Shown piece after piece: positions 34,442-47,071 of a stretch of DNA of 64,000 bases. The DNA comes from Strongyloides papillosus (lineage: Eukaryota > Nematoda > Chromadorea > Rhabditida > Strongyloididae): positions 2,914,001-2,978,000 of the forward strand of contig SRSI01000050.1 in NCBI GenBank assembly GCA_005656395.1, in the 5' to 3' direction. Under the pieces are notes generated by a model. The model was not told the origin of the DNA. It was given only the letters and a program-made list of their open reading frames with translations, and ran no database searches. The translations under genes were made by a program, and so were the position numbers. The first letter of the stretch is position 1; each line of letters starts with the position of its first letter.

Positions 34442-37400
34442 TTATGATAACTTTTGTAATTCCTTCAATTTCTTAATTTCTTCCAGAATTTTCATACTTG
34501 GACCAACTTTGAATTGTAAGTGTTGTTTTAATGTTTCTTTATCTAGAATAAGTAGACATTCACCATCAATTTCTTCGTCTTTGAATATTTGTCCTAAATC
34601 ATTCTTGCAAAGTGCATTAACCCATAACATTACTTCGTTTGGAGTCCATTGTTTCACCTTATGAACATCTAACCCCTCAATTGTGAATATTGAATTGGCA
34701 ACAACCTCCTTTGGTGTAACTTGAGGGGAGGATGAGGGTGATTTTACACTTTCAAGTACTGGCATTGGTGTTTTATCCTCCTCAGTAACAGATTTGGAGG
34801 ATGGAGATTTGAATATTGATTGATCTGGTGTGACTTCTGGTACCAAATTTGGTGCTGGTACATTTGGAGATTGTTTAGGTGTTGGTGCTTTCTTTGATGA
34901 TTTTGGTGTCTCAACAATAATAGGTTCTTCATTCTTAACACTACCCTTAACTTTCCTTCCACCCCTGCCTTTTTTAGCAGCTTCATTTCCCTTAACTTCA
35001 GGTACAACCTCCTTTGCAGGTGATGCTGATGGTTCAGATTTTGGGCCATCATTTGATGATATCGAGACATTGTCTCTAAGAGATCGTCTACTACTACTTT
35101 TACTGTTATATAGTCTTTCACAATCTTTAGAACAAAATTTGACTTCAGATTTCCTTGTCCTTGGTGTCGGTAAGGGACCATTACACTTAAGGCAGTACTT
35201 TTTCTTTGTAGTATCTAAACTTTCAACAGAAGATGCTTCTTCCCTTTCTCTACTCAATTTTAATATAGATTGTGTATATTTATCATAATTTGTTTCCTCA
35301 AATGGTGATTTTCCAACACCAAAATCCATATCAAGAAGGCGTTGGATCTCTTTTGATGATCCTTTCCTTTTTTCAGGTGTTGGGACATTCAATTTCTTCT
35401 TATCCCTAGAATTTCTTGCACTTTCAATAAGATTTTTAGGTACAATCTTCTCTAACGACTTCTTAAGAACGTGTTTTGGTGGTTCTGGGTGTTCTTCAAT
35501 CATTGTACCACCATCCAATGAATGTTTTAAAACCTTACGTTTCCTTCCACCTCGTAATCCACTGCATTTTTCAGCCTCCTTCTCAAAAGCTCTACTTACC
35601 TCCTCAATATCTTTTTCATCAACAAGTTTCTTTATCTTCGATGGTTTACTGTTCTCCTTTGCACTGGCATTATCATCTTTAACCTGCGTTTTTGTGTGTT
35701 GAATATCAGGCATCTCTTTAAATTCATCAACTTCAACCTTATTACCATTTATTTCATTATTCGTATTCTCTCCTACTAGTGCCAATTTTGGTGGTGTTGA
35801 AGAATCGTTAATTATCTGTGTTGACAAACTACTTGAAGCTGGCACAAAATAACTATATGGTGTATTAGAATATATTGGTTGACCTGAGAAACTAGGATAA
35901 CCTGTCGATGCTACAAGCATCTGCTGGGGATAAATATTATTTTGATAATTTATAAATGATGCATTCTGTGTCATTACACCATTAGATCGTGGTACTATAT
36001 TTTGTGTTTGTTGTTCCGTCTTATTACGTGAATATTTTATTTGTGGTGATAACATCTCACGAACTGTTGGCTCCCCTTGACTCCTATTCATCATTTTATG
36101 GTATTGTGTACGTTTCTTGGACTGTGGAGCAATTGATAAGGAAGGTGTTGTTAAGGTTGGTTGTGGTACGTCGTTATCTTGTGAAGATTTTACTTGAGGT
36201 TGACCATTTACCTTTGTAATATTCTTAGACATTTGAGCAATTGCATTTAATTGTTTACCACTACCTATTAATGGAGAATTATCTTTATTATTCGATAATG
36301 GTGGAATGGAATTCTTTGTTGGACTTTTGGTACCACTTAATGAGGTAGATTGAGAGGATAAAAATGTTGAAGTTTGATTTTTCATAGGTTTAAATATCAT
36401 AGGTGGTGGTTTTGGTTTTATTGGAGCAAAATTGGCATCTTTTGGTGATGCTATATTAGTGGCATTCTTCAAAAGTACCTCCTTTAGTTTATCCTCAGGT
36501 TTATCTTTCTCCTTCTCAACTAACAACTTTCCTAGTGTAGATTCTGTACTAATTAATGGCTTTGGTATAGGTGATTTCTCTTTCTCAATAGTATTATTTT
36601 GTTGTATACTCTTATCTTCACGAATTTTCTTCTCCTCAACTACATTATCTTCATCATCTGTCTTCCTTTTCTCAGCCTTACATTTATATTCTGGTTCTAC
36701 AGAAGCAGCACCCTGTAATATGTCAAGTATCTTTTGTTTTTGTAATTCATTTTCTTCAAATGCACTATTTATACGTTCAGAGATGAAATTGACATGTTTG
36801 GGTGTATTAGATTTTCTTTTATTTCTTTGCATTGATGAAGAACTACACACTGAAGAAGCACGACTAGTACGATTTATATATTGATTGTTAGTATTAATAC
36901 TAGTTTCATCAGTTGAACTACGATTTTCTGGTACTTTTAACAATCCTTCAGCTGATGGTTTTAAGATAATTTCTGTGAAAAAAAAGAAAATTAATAAAAT
37001 TGTTGTTTACCAACCTTTATGCAAATCTTTTATATCCTTTATAGTATCTTTTTTTTTAAAATCCTTCTTTATTATACTGTTTATATCTTCGTTAGACTTC
37101 GGAGAATGAGAAGCAGCTTTTTTTTCAAAAGAGATTGGGAATTTTTCATCATCCTTCTTAGTTATATCTGTAAATTCGTTATTTTTCAAAAATATTAGTT
37201 CATCTTTAACAGTATCTTCATTATTATTCTTATTATTATCCTCTAGATTATTATCGCCGTTCTTATTCTCTAAAGTTTTGCTACTTTTGTCGTGCTTCTC
37301 AGAATTATCGGATTTATTGCAAATTTTATTTGTACTTTTTTTAATATCTGGAATATTATACTCTCCTATGCATAAAATTTCACTGTCATTTTCAGGAGAT

Positions 37401-37444
37401 TCATCTATTCTCAATTCGTGGTCTGAATCTAGTGGATCAGTCAT
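34442..37444 (-). CDS. Polyhomeotic-like protein: FCS zinc finger and C-terminal SAM domain
   Basis: Minus strand exons 37015-37444 and 34442-36972 (42-nt intron) give 986 residues. Most of the protein is disordered, rich in Ser, Lys, Pro and Asn. Near 737-761 is an FCS-type zinc finger, C-x2-C-x16-C-x3-C (YCLKC...KFCSKDC). The last 75 residues are a SAM domain (VKQWTPNEVMLWVNALCK, EEIDGECLLILDKETLKQHL, VGPSMKILEEI). FCS finger followed by a terminal SAM is the arrangement of Polyhomeotic (PHC), a PRC1 subunit that polymerises through SAM; SFMBT and L3MBTL-like proteins share parts but also have MBT repeats, absent here. KKGRGGRKVKG resembles an AT-hook. The junction uses donor GTTGGT, the only one keeping frame. 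Expected role: nuclear, gene silencing. Confidence 0.75.
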
Positions 37445-37682
37445 TGTTGGTTAGGTTAATACTTGAGTATACATAAAAATATCAATATACCAATTTCTCT
37501 AGCACCACGTTATAGCTCTAAAATAAATCTCTAAAATATATTTAACATTAATTAATAAAAATATAGATATATAATAATATCTCATGATAAAATAATTCAA
37601 GAAATAACATAAAAAAAGCAAACTGCACTCAGAAATGATACGTTGTGTCCGACGCGAGAACCTTTCAATATACAAACACATT

Positions 37683-37895
37683 TCAAATGTTTGAATGTAT
37701 GTGGGGAAATATAAGATGAAGATGCGGGTGACGCTGATACACTTTGTCTCTAACTAGAGAATACATATCTTCTGCTTGTATGCCACGTTTTTTGTACATA
37801 CTCATTTTCAATTTGTAATACTCTAGCCCTATTGGTTTATGGAGATGAAGAATGCAAAGGTACAGGCTCTGCTTCTCTGAATATGACAAATTTTT
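37683..37895 (-). CDS. possible exon of an unrecognised gene
   Basis: The minus-strand frame from 37893 to the TGA at 37683 has coding-like composition, in contrast to its AT-rich surroundings (EKQSLYLCILHLHKPIG, KKRGIQAEDMYSLVRDKVYQ, RHPHLHLIF). There is no ATG at its start; the only in-frame start is a TTG. A good acceptor (CATATTCAG) ends at 37896, so it could be a last exon. A matching upstream exon near 38015-38100 is open and phase-compatible but has no clear start. It may be a real small gene, a pseudogene fragment or chance. No family recognised. Confidence 0.25.
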   Translation of the reverse strand, partial: KNLSYSEKQSLYLCILHLHKPIGLEYYKLKMSMYKKRGIQAEDMYSLVRDKVYQRHPHLHLIFPHIHSNI

Positions 37896-38839
37896 TGATG
37901 AATCAAACCTTTTAAAAGTTATATTAACAAAAAATTTATATTAATATAAATATTATAATATAAATGAATATAATACGTACTTTTATATTGTAATTGGTAC
38001 CTTCAAAAAATAAACATTTAGGAATTTTAAAAATATTATCAAGAAAGTTATTATAAAATACGAAAAATGATAGAAAAATTATAAAAAGTCTCTTTAAATA
38101 AGAAACTTCATCAAAAACACAAGATTAAGGGCTTGTTTAAATTGAAGATAAACTTTTTTTTTACTTCTAAAATACTTAAATATCTAATATTATCGTTTTA
38201 AATATCTTAGATAATGTTTTTACTAAAAATCATATAATACCTATTTATTTATTACAAATATTTTAATAACATTTAAATATCTTATCTAAAGTACGATTAG
38301 GATACTTTAAATGTCATTTTATTAATTTTTGTAGAATGATAAAATGGATATTATGATAAATGTACTTATTTTTATAATGAAAGTAATATATTGACAAATA
38401 ATTGGTTTATAAAACAATGCATTATTTACATTAGCATATCCAACATTATTGTAGGATAAAAAACTGATAAATATTTTGTTATCACTAAAAGAGGTTAGAA
38501 AAATACTATTTATAGGTTCATATATTATGTATTTAATAATTTTAACTAGCAAATATCATTAGACTGACCATTATTGACAACCAGGAAATTAAAAATTGCG
38601 CGGTTTGGATCAAGCGGCCATCATTTAATGTGTCTTAAGAAGAAGAGTGGGAATGCGATAATGTAAAAAAAATAATAAGAATTGACGTTGATATTTTTCA
38701 AGATTGTTTAATTTGTGTAGTAAACTTAATTTATTGATATTAAATATAGTCAGAATAATATTGACAATAATGTTAAGTGAATAACAAAAGTTTAAAAAAA
38801 GTAATTTTAATTATTTGTTAATGTAAAAATTAAATTGTA

Positions 38840-38853
38840 TTAATTTTTAATAG
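38840..38853 (+). promoter_or_regulatory. candidate trans-splice acceptor of arv-1
   Basis: TAATTTTTAATAG ends immediately before the ATG at 38854, so a spliced leader would join directly to the start codon. Confidence 0.4.
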
Positions 38854-39654
38854 ATGATTTTAGATAGGAAACAAAAAATTTGTATTAATTGTGGGAGGAA
38901 TGCTGATAACCTTTATCATCAATATAATAAAAATACCATTCGTCTATCAATTTGTGTAAGTGAATGAATGAATGATTGTAAATGTGTGAAGGAAATATTT
39001 ATAGAAATATTGCAATGGATATGTTGATAAGTACATCGAAGATGATTATCCATTAATTTGTATTGATATTTTTCTCCAAAATATTAAAGCATACAGGCAT
39101 GTTCTTATCAATGAGGACGTTACAAATAAATTTACCGTTGTTTTGGTGTTATTGATAAATGAAACTTTCGTAAAATGGTATAAGATGATTAAAGAAAATA
39201 TGGGAGAAAGTAATAATGTTGATATCCATTATTCTGCTTTGTTATTTTATATTGTATTAAGTCAAATAATTATAGGATATGTTTTTTATTGTTTATTTTT
39301 AAAGTTCATGTACTTTATTGTTGGAAGAGGAGAATCACAAGTTATTTCATACAGAAAGAACTTTTCTAGTTGTGTTCTGGGGTCTTATGGTATGAAAACA
39401 TAATTATACTTAAAAAATTAATATTTTTTGTAGGTTATGCATACAAAACATTAGTTAATATATGGAATATTGAAGAGCATTGGTCAATTGAGTTTTTATA
39501 TTTATTGATGATAATTCTTTCACATATTCAAATTCAAAGAACATTAAACCCAGCTTTCACCAAATATATTGTTTCTTTTTGTGTCATCACTTCATTGATC
39601 TTCAAAGAATCAATTGAATATTATATTTCAGATTACTTTATCACTAAATTATAA
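38854..39654 (+). CDS. arv-1: ARV1 lipid-homeostasis protein
   Basis: Exons 38854-38955, 39005-39389 and 39434-39654 give 235 residues. ARV1 is an ER multi-pass protein needed for sterol and sphingolipid distribution and GPI-anchor synthesis. The N-terminal ARV1 homology domain is clear: CINCGRNADNLYHQY, then IRLSIC...YCNGYVDKYIE, giving the putative zinc-binding Cys-x2-Cys...Cys-x3-Cys, then IKAYRHVLIN, equivalent to the human AYRHILFN. Several hydrophobic segments follow (VVLVLLIN, LLFYIVLSQIIIGYVFYCLFL, FLYLLMIILSHIQ). The last part IQIQRTLN matches the family's FQAIRVTLN. TTTTTAATAG directly abuts the ATG and looks like a trans-splice acceptor. Confidence 0.88.
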
Positions 39655-41256
39655 TAGATGAATATTTAATAAATAGAAAACATGACAAATTACCATCTAT
39701 TTTCTATTTACTTAAGCTCATTTACCACTTGAGGTTTGATTTAATCCTATCAATTACATCAGAATATCAGAATCTTCATCATTAACTAATGGCACTCATC
39801 CTGGTCATTTAATGTCATGACCACATAAAGTAAACAATTTGTTGATTGACATTAATTGAATTATAACGCTGCATCATTTTCAAAATAAATATTGACTTCA
39901 ACTACTGTATTTAAAAGATTAATTTAATAATAAGCTTGTTGTTATACTCTGGGAATTCATACCATTACAATAAAAATCTTCTTATATTGTTTGCTTTGAT
40001 AATCTAATTAATTAAGATTGTTAGTCCCTTAATTTATGTCAAATTTAACTTTTAAACAAATGTAATGTACTTCAAATAATTGAAAGAATTTATAATGTCA
40101 AAAAGAATCACATAAATAACGTGATTTGTAATATCTTGTCATTTTATCTATTGAAATAACATTGAAAAAAAACTATAATATGATGGGAGGAAAAATTAAT
40201 TGTATAACATTAATTAAAAATATGGGAGTTATAAATAAAAGATCTTCTTTTTTTTGACTCTTCTTTGTAATTAAATTACTTTATAAGTATTCAATATTTA
40301 TCAACAATATTAAAGAAATACTAATAAACGACTATTAAGTGATTTTATTGTTAATATCAATGTATGGGTTGCAATAAAGTAATTTGTACTGTATTTTTAA
40401 TGTCTCTACTACTACCGCGTTAATCCGGTCTCCTCATATCAACAAACTCTTAACTCTTTTAGATTAATTTTGCCGATCAAAGCCTCTTGAAAAATACAAA
40501 GGTTCATTTGTTGTCATTGATATACAATACACCTTTCAATTGAGAATCAGCAATAATATTTGTAATTGATCCTGGGTATGAGTGATACTAGATTTATTAA
40601 GCAAATTGAGTACATTCTTTGAAGAGTTTATTAAAAATGTTCTTAAGAATGTAAAGACATTTTCATTTAATTATTTTAATAAAGAGAATCATCTTTGATT
40701 GAGTATTTGAAGTATTATAAAATTTTTGAGAATTATCGTGGTTATATTTTATAATAACATTGGTATGAGGCAAATTAATTACTTTTTTTGTTGTAACTTG
40801 TGTAATTAAAGAAGATGAAGGTTTTACATGATACTAATAATAACTTTACTAATCTTATTATAAAAATTAAGGATATTATATCATTTACCATTTAAAATAA
40901 TAGTTTCATTAAATAAAAAAAAATTTTATTACATAAACTTTTAAAATATTAATTGCAATACACAATATTAAGGAAAATTACTCTTATACTATCAAATTAC
41001 TTTTAAATGTTATTTTGTTTCGTTTCCTGTTACTCAATTTTCATATCAATTAAAACTCATGAGCAATAGTTGTGCTTCATATAAGATTATCACTTTCTTA
41101 ACTACAATCATCAATATTTACATTAAGGAGGTACATATGTATATTAGAAATAACACTTTATTATTCATTACTGTACGACACGCCTCCAATTTATACTAGC
41201 TAATAGATAGTAACTTTTTGTCAAATTATCTTCATTTCACATTTCTTATCTTTTCT
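39655..41256. other. upstream region of the HHEX-like gene
   Basis: About 1.6 kb, AT-rich, no gene. A less AT-rich stretch at about 40405-40465 (CTACCGCGTTAATCCGGTCT) stands out and may be a control element of the homeobox gene. GGTACATATG lies near 41130. Confidence 0.45.
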
Positions 41257-42511
41257 ATGATGGCTTCATCAACTGACAAATCTTTTCCCATCGGATTTTC
41301 TATATGTAATTTACTGAACCCATCTCTGAAACAAGATGATGTTATTCAGGACCCTAAAGATAAAGTAGGGAATGGTAATCTTAAAACTGAATCACCTGAC
41401 TGTTCACAACAATCAACATCATCATCCACACCTGAATCCTCATTTGATCCCCTACAATCCATGACGGCTGGTCTACAATTACCATTAATTAATAATATGT
41501 CTAATAATCATCCTATGTTAATGTTAGCTGCAGCAACAGCTAATAATAATAACCAAAATCCTTTATTATCTATGAATGGGAATAATAATAATCCTTACGG
41601 AGGGTTTCCAAATCCTAATTGGCAAAATGCTGTAAATTATGTTACCATGGCTATGCAGGCACATCAGCAAATTGGTTCCGGTGGATTACCTATGGTTAAT
41701 TGTAAGTATACTGTTTTATTTACTATGAAATATTATTTTGTAAAAAAAAAATAACAATTTTTAATAATTTTAATTATAATTTCAGCATGGGATCCAAGAT
41801 TTCCCTGGTTAAATCCATTCATGAACAAATCATCCCAAAAACGAAAAGGAGGCCAAATCCGTTTCACAAACGAGCAGACAGATGCCTTAGAACACAAATT
41901 CGATAATCATAAATATTTATCACCTCAGGAACGTAAAAAATTAGCTAAATCACTATCATTATCAGAAAGACAGGTAAGTATCATCAAATAAACTTTAATG
42001 TTAACATATAAATGATATATGTATATTTATATATCTAATAATGTTTCTTTTAACCATACCTACATATCGGATATATATTTTTAATAGATAAATAAGTTTG
42101 TAAACATAAAATCTAATCACTATAATAAGTAATATATTTCTTTTTTCATTATTAATTAACAAGTAATTGACACTAAGTTTACTTAACAAGTTGCCAAATG
42201 AATCTTCTGTTTAATGAGTTTAGATTGTATGGGAGTGTACAAAAATGGGTAATGAGTATTATACTTAACTTTTCGATAACCGGTTAAATAGTTTTAAATT
42301 TATTGTTTTTCCCAATTTGTAATAATTATATAAATATTATTTATAGGTTAAAACATGGTTTCAAAATAGAAGGGCTAAATGGAGGAGAATAAGAAAGGAT
42401 GGAGAGGATGATGATGAGCTTATAAATGGAATATCAGCAGGAAGGAATATGGTTAAATATGATGTAAATGGACATACAGGATACCATCAAAATTATGGAA
42501 ATAGCTTATAA
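41257..42511 (+). CDS. pha-2: HHEX/PHA-2-type homeobox transcription factor
   Basis: Exons 41257-41701, 41786-41973 and 42347-42511 give 265 residues. The homeodomain (about 165-225) reads KGGQIRFTNEQTDALEHKF, then [34 protein letters not shown], very close to vertebrate HHEX (KGGQVRFSNDQT, YLSPPERKRLAKMLQLSERQ). WFQNRRAKW and the recognition-helix residues are intact. Upstream lie Ser/Thr and Asn/Gln-rich activation-like sequence and DPRFPWLNPF. In C. elegans the HHEX gene pha-2 shapes the pharyngeal isthmus. An intron splits the homeodomain after SERQ, a common homeobox position. The start is the first ATG; the frame is open 13 codons further upstream but without ATG. Confidence 0.9.
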
Positions 42512-45500
42512 AACTCATTAAAACCATCAAAAATATATATACCTTTAAAAAATAATTCTTGCCGGTTGAAAATTTTCCTGATACATCTTTTTTTTACATT
42601 ACTTCCATACTTAAAAAAATCTTTAAATTATTCCTCATCTTTTGATAGTTTTTTTAATGAATGTTTAATATTAAAATTTATGTCAATCTTATATACAAAG
42701 TAAAATATTTATATATATTTAAGTACGAAAAAAATATTTTTAATCGGATGGGAAAAAAAAAACAAAAATGATTAATCATTTTGATTAAATACATATCAAT
42801 TACTATTAGATATAAATAGAGTTAATAAGATGTTATTGAAAAAATAGTTTTGTTTTTATTTAATTACAGGTAGTTGTATTATCGTTATACTTTTTTTATT
42901 ATTTTCAATTGGATTAATTGATAAGATGCGATAAATATCTTGCATTCTTACTTATCATGGCATTGAAATGAGTTTTGACTATATATATTTTATTGTTTGT
43001 AAGAAATAGAGAGTATACTAACTTTTATTTTTAATACCAAGAATATTAGAATTACTTCTTGTATGTACTTTAACATATAAAATTTCTAAAGATATTAGGT
43101 ATCTAGTTTTCTAATTGCACATTAATATGGAGAAATACAATGTAAAATTGACTTTCAATTTTTTAATATATATAAAAAAATTTTCTTTAAAAAGTGACAA
43201 AAAACCACTCATTAATGATAATATAAGTTTCGTTATTTAAAAAAAAGATTTAACTTGTCATTTATAGTATTAACATATAATATACTCTAACTACTTTTTA
43301 TCATTGCTTTTAAATATTTCTATATAATGTAAAAATGTAAATAATGACAACATTATACAATATTAAAAGTAAAGGATTAATTTTACTTATATTTTTACTA
43401 TGGGTTATATACAGTGATTAAGAATTTAGAGTATCTAATAATTTAAAGAGGAGAAATATGATAAGAAATAAATAATTTTTAATTTTAAAATATCTATAAA
43501 ATATATGATAAATAAAAAAAATTAAAGTACAGTATAAACATTTTATTATGTGTTGTATGTGTATTTGTTTTTTGAATAAATTGTGATTATATATAAAAGA
43601 TAATTGATAATTAAACTATTGTTTTACTTTCTAATAGTTTTATTTTTTTTAGTATGTAATTGGAAATTAATATTTTTAAATACCAATTATTGAAAATATT
43701 AAACTAAAATTAATACAAGATTAAATAAAAAAATAAATTCATAGGAAAACTTACAAGATAACATACATTCATACTTCATTAAATTCCACACTATTTTTTT
43801 CTTGAAACACATCTATTACAATTATATAAATAAAGATTAAAGCACAAAAAAAAGTCCGTACCTTTAATACAATCCCTTCTTCAATAATAGAATCATCTTA
43901 TCATAAAAATATTTAACTTTAATATCTTTTTACTCATTGAGTGAAAAATATTATTGTATACTTAACTTTCTTAATCAACAACTTTTATCGTTCTTAATTT
44001 TTTTATTTATAATGTTTAAATATCAATAAACTTAAATATTAATTGATATTCAAATTTTATCAAACAAAAAGAAATTATCAAAATTATTATCTATCATTTC
44101 TCAAATAACTACCTTTTTGTTACCCATAAAGAAGCAAATGTCCCTATACCCAAATTTCTATTCTAAGTCTATAATAACAACAATAAAATTAAATATAAAA
44201 AATGATTGATAGCTATAACAATTTATTTATTTTTCCAATTAATTTTTATCATCTTGTTTTTGCAATTACCCAATATACAGATAATGAATAAATATTTATG
44301 AGACAAATAACTTTATTCTCTCAAAAATTTAGATGCAATTTATGATGGTTAAGATATATTTTGTCGTGTCGGTAAATAAATATGATTCTTAATTATATAA
44401 GGGTTAGAAAAAATTATTTTTAGAATGAGGTAAATCTAACTTGAATTTAAACTTTGAAATATGAGACGTAAACTTTTGTTTATTGTTTTATTTATATAAA
44501 TATGTTGTATATTGTGAGTTTAGGTGGATATAATGATGTATCTATTATAAAAAGACTTTTAATGATACGCTATTTAATGACAAATTCCTTTCTAATCTTG
44601 ATGTTTTTTCGTAGAAAGCACTTTGAAATTATTAAAAAGAAAATGGTTGAATAAAATAAATTACATATATTTTTATTAAAAATTCAACTAATTACTTTTA
44701 ATAATTAGTATTTATTTATTTATATTTACCTACACCCTTAAAACACAATTAAAAATTATTAATAATTTAAAAAAATCTCAAACAATTATAAAAAAATTCC
44801 TGTATCGAATATTTAATTACAGTACTCTTTTACACATTAAAAATGTTCTATAAATTATTCTTTGTAATGTTACATGTTTGTAATATATTTCCCATCAATT
44901 GCCATATGAATAAATACTAAAATAAATAAAATATATATTTTTTAAACTATCCCAACACACAATTTACACATCATTCATATTTATAATAAATATATTTTTT
45001 CAAAGTATATAAAAACAAAATTATTTATCATAGGTAACCAATTAAATAAAAACAGTTAGTTAAATAAATTATTATTTAATCAAAGAAGTATTCTAGTTTG
45101 CATTTTGTGATCTTTTAAAATTAATAAATAATATATCACCTTATAATGTGGTAATCTTTTTTGTCGTAGTCAAGAAGACCCCCTCCCCATCTGACAATTA
45201 ATTTTTTCTTTTACACTTTTTAAAAGTGAACTTTGTGATGGAAAAAAAAGCTTTTTTTACGTTGTAATAAAATTACAAAGTTTTTATCACATTACTTGGT
45301 AATATTATAGTTGTTGGTTATTGTAAATATATTGTAATGTTTGTCAAAAATGTTATATGGAAAATATAAGATTTCACCTTTTCAGATTCATTTAAAATAT
45401 TACAACTCGCATTTTAAGATTGAAAAAAGTGTATATATCCGTATTAATCTATAATTTCCAGAATCAAATACAAACACACGTATTTAAATATAAACTTTTT

Positions 45501-45611
45501 TTTATTATTTTCTATATAAAAATTAAATATTAATTAAAAGAGGAAAAAAATGTACCACAATCAATACAGGAAAAAGAATTCTAATTATCCATAAAAAACA
45601 TTTCAAACTTA
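42512..45611. other. long intergenic region between two developmental regulators
   Basis: About 3.1 kb of extremely AT-rich DNA between the homeobox gene (+) and the nuclear receptor gene (-), their shared 3' sides. There is no coding signal. The only C-rich patch is AAGACCCCCTCCCCATCTG at about 45174-45192. No repeat array or RNA gene recognised. Confidence 0.55.
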
Positions 45612-47071
45612 TTACTCTTGATGATCTTCATTAGGAGTTGTAGTACCGTTTATCCGACTAATACTACCACCTTGTAAATGCTGCTGTAATGCCACAGGTG
45701 TATTTGATTGGTCATTGAGATCATCCAAAATAAATTCAGAAAGTAATGAATCAACTTCAGCAAGACCAAAAAATTTAGTTAATGTCATATTTTCTATCAG
45801 CAATTGAGTTAAAGCTTTCAATGCCGGAGCAAGGAGGAGGATGTTACCATATCTTGTTGGAGCTTCTGTTGGATTTTGTGCACTTATAAAAGCATACAAT
45901 GCTTTTAAGACTTTATTCCTTGCCTCCCGTACCTTTATTTGATTTTCGTGTTTCAGACCCTTAGCTTCTGGGTGGAGGAACGCTAATGCTTTTAGACATA
46001 CAAATTCCTCCTCCTTCATCTGGAGTTGCCTGATGGGCCAAACTATCTCATCTAATACACGTGGTGTAATACTACTTGTTTTAAAGGCTGCAAAGGAGTT
46101 AAGCTCTACACCTCCTTTTGGTTCCTGAGTCATATATGAATTATTAAAGAGACATACTTTTGTTGAATCTGGATTGCGGAAGGCAGGCATTAAAATTAGG
46201 TGTTGAGGTGCATAATTCTTTAACAAAATTATCTTATCTTCCATAGGTAGCTCTGGAAATGGTTGAATATTCTTGGCCCACTCAACCATCAATAGGAGTG
46301 TTGTCCTTGAGATTTCATTTAACTCCTCTGTGGTACAACGGACTGAGTCAATGCTTCCACTACCGATTCCACCATTAACGTTACTATTATTTATTAAATT
46401 AGAGGTGATAACACTTGACCTGTAGTGCATACATAACGCATTATTATTTCTTGCTTCCATTTCCATTAGCAAATCAATAACTTCATTTTTAATTCTTACA
46501 GGTTGTGGTTGCATCATATTATTTACTACATTGCCATTATCATGGCTACCCATTAATGTAGGAGATGGAGTTCCACTCCCATTCATCTTATTAGAGTTTG
46601 GACCAGAATTATCCATTCCATCTAAACTGTTGCTTCTCCTCATACCAGGACTTATATTACTATCACGCTCAAATTGTATAGCTTCCCTCTTCATCCCTAC
46701 ATCTAAACACTTCTTAAATCGACAAAATCTACAAGCACACCGGAAATTCTTATCAATTGTACAAGTTTCATTAAAACGACATGTAAAGGTCTGGTTTCGT
46801 AAGATAGTCCTCCTAAAAAAGCCCTAAAAACATAGAAATAATTATATTCAAGAATAAATTAAATGTATTATAAAAGTACATTCTTATAAACATACTTTAC
46901 AACCATTACATGATATAACACCATAATGTGTGCCAGTTGACTTATCACCGCAAACAGCACAAGGTTCTATGACTATTTCTATAAAATTAATATTAATAAT
47001 ATTTTGATAATGAATATATACAAATATATATTAAATAGAATATATTGTTTATTAAACAAACCTGGATTCAT
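45612..47071 (-). CDS. HNF4-type nuclear hormone receptor
   Basis: Minus strand exons 47062-47071 (10 nt), 46896-46978 and 45612-46823 give 434 residues. The DNA-binding domain starts at C10: [20 protein letters not shown], then [19 protein letters not shown], then [17 protein letters not shown], with all eight zinc cysteines. Its P-box CNGCKG is the nematode variant. A glycine/asparagine-rich hinge follows. The ligand-binding domain (about 190-410) has [34 protein letters not shown] and [16 protein letters not shown], close to vertebrate HNF4 (VEWAKYIPAF, LKAIIFFDPDAKGL, LFGMAKIDNLL). Expected role: nuclear regulator of lipid and energy metabolism. The 10-nt first exon keeps frame, but a longer or alternative first exon is possible. 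Confidence 0.88.

Larger units (their letters stand above)
37445..38853. other. intergenic, divergent PHC-like and ARV1 promoters
   Basis: About 1.4 kb. Most is AT-rich. Two islands are clearly less so: 37620-37895, which contains an open frame described separately, and 38590-38665 (ATTGCGCGGTTTGGATCAAG and beyond). Confidence 0.5.

Noticed and set aside
34744..36884. Long frames antisense to or out of frame with the FCS/SAM gene
   Set aside because: Shadows of Ser/Lys-rich codons; the main frame carries the FCS finger and SAM domain.
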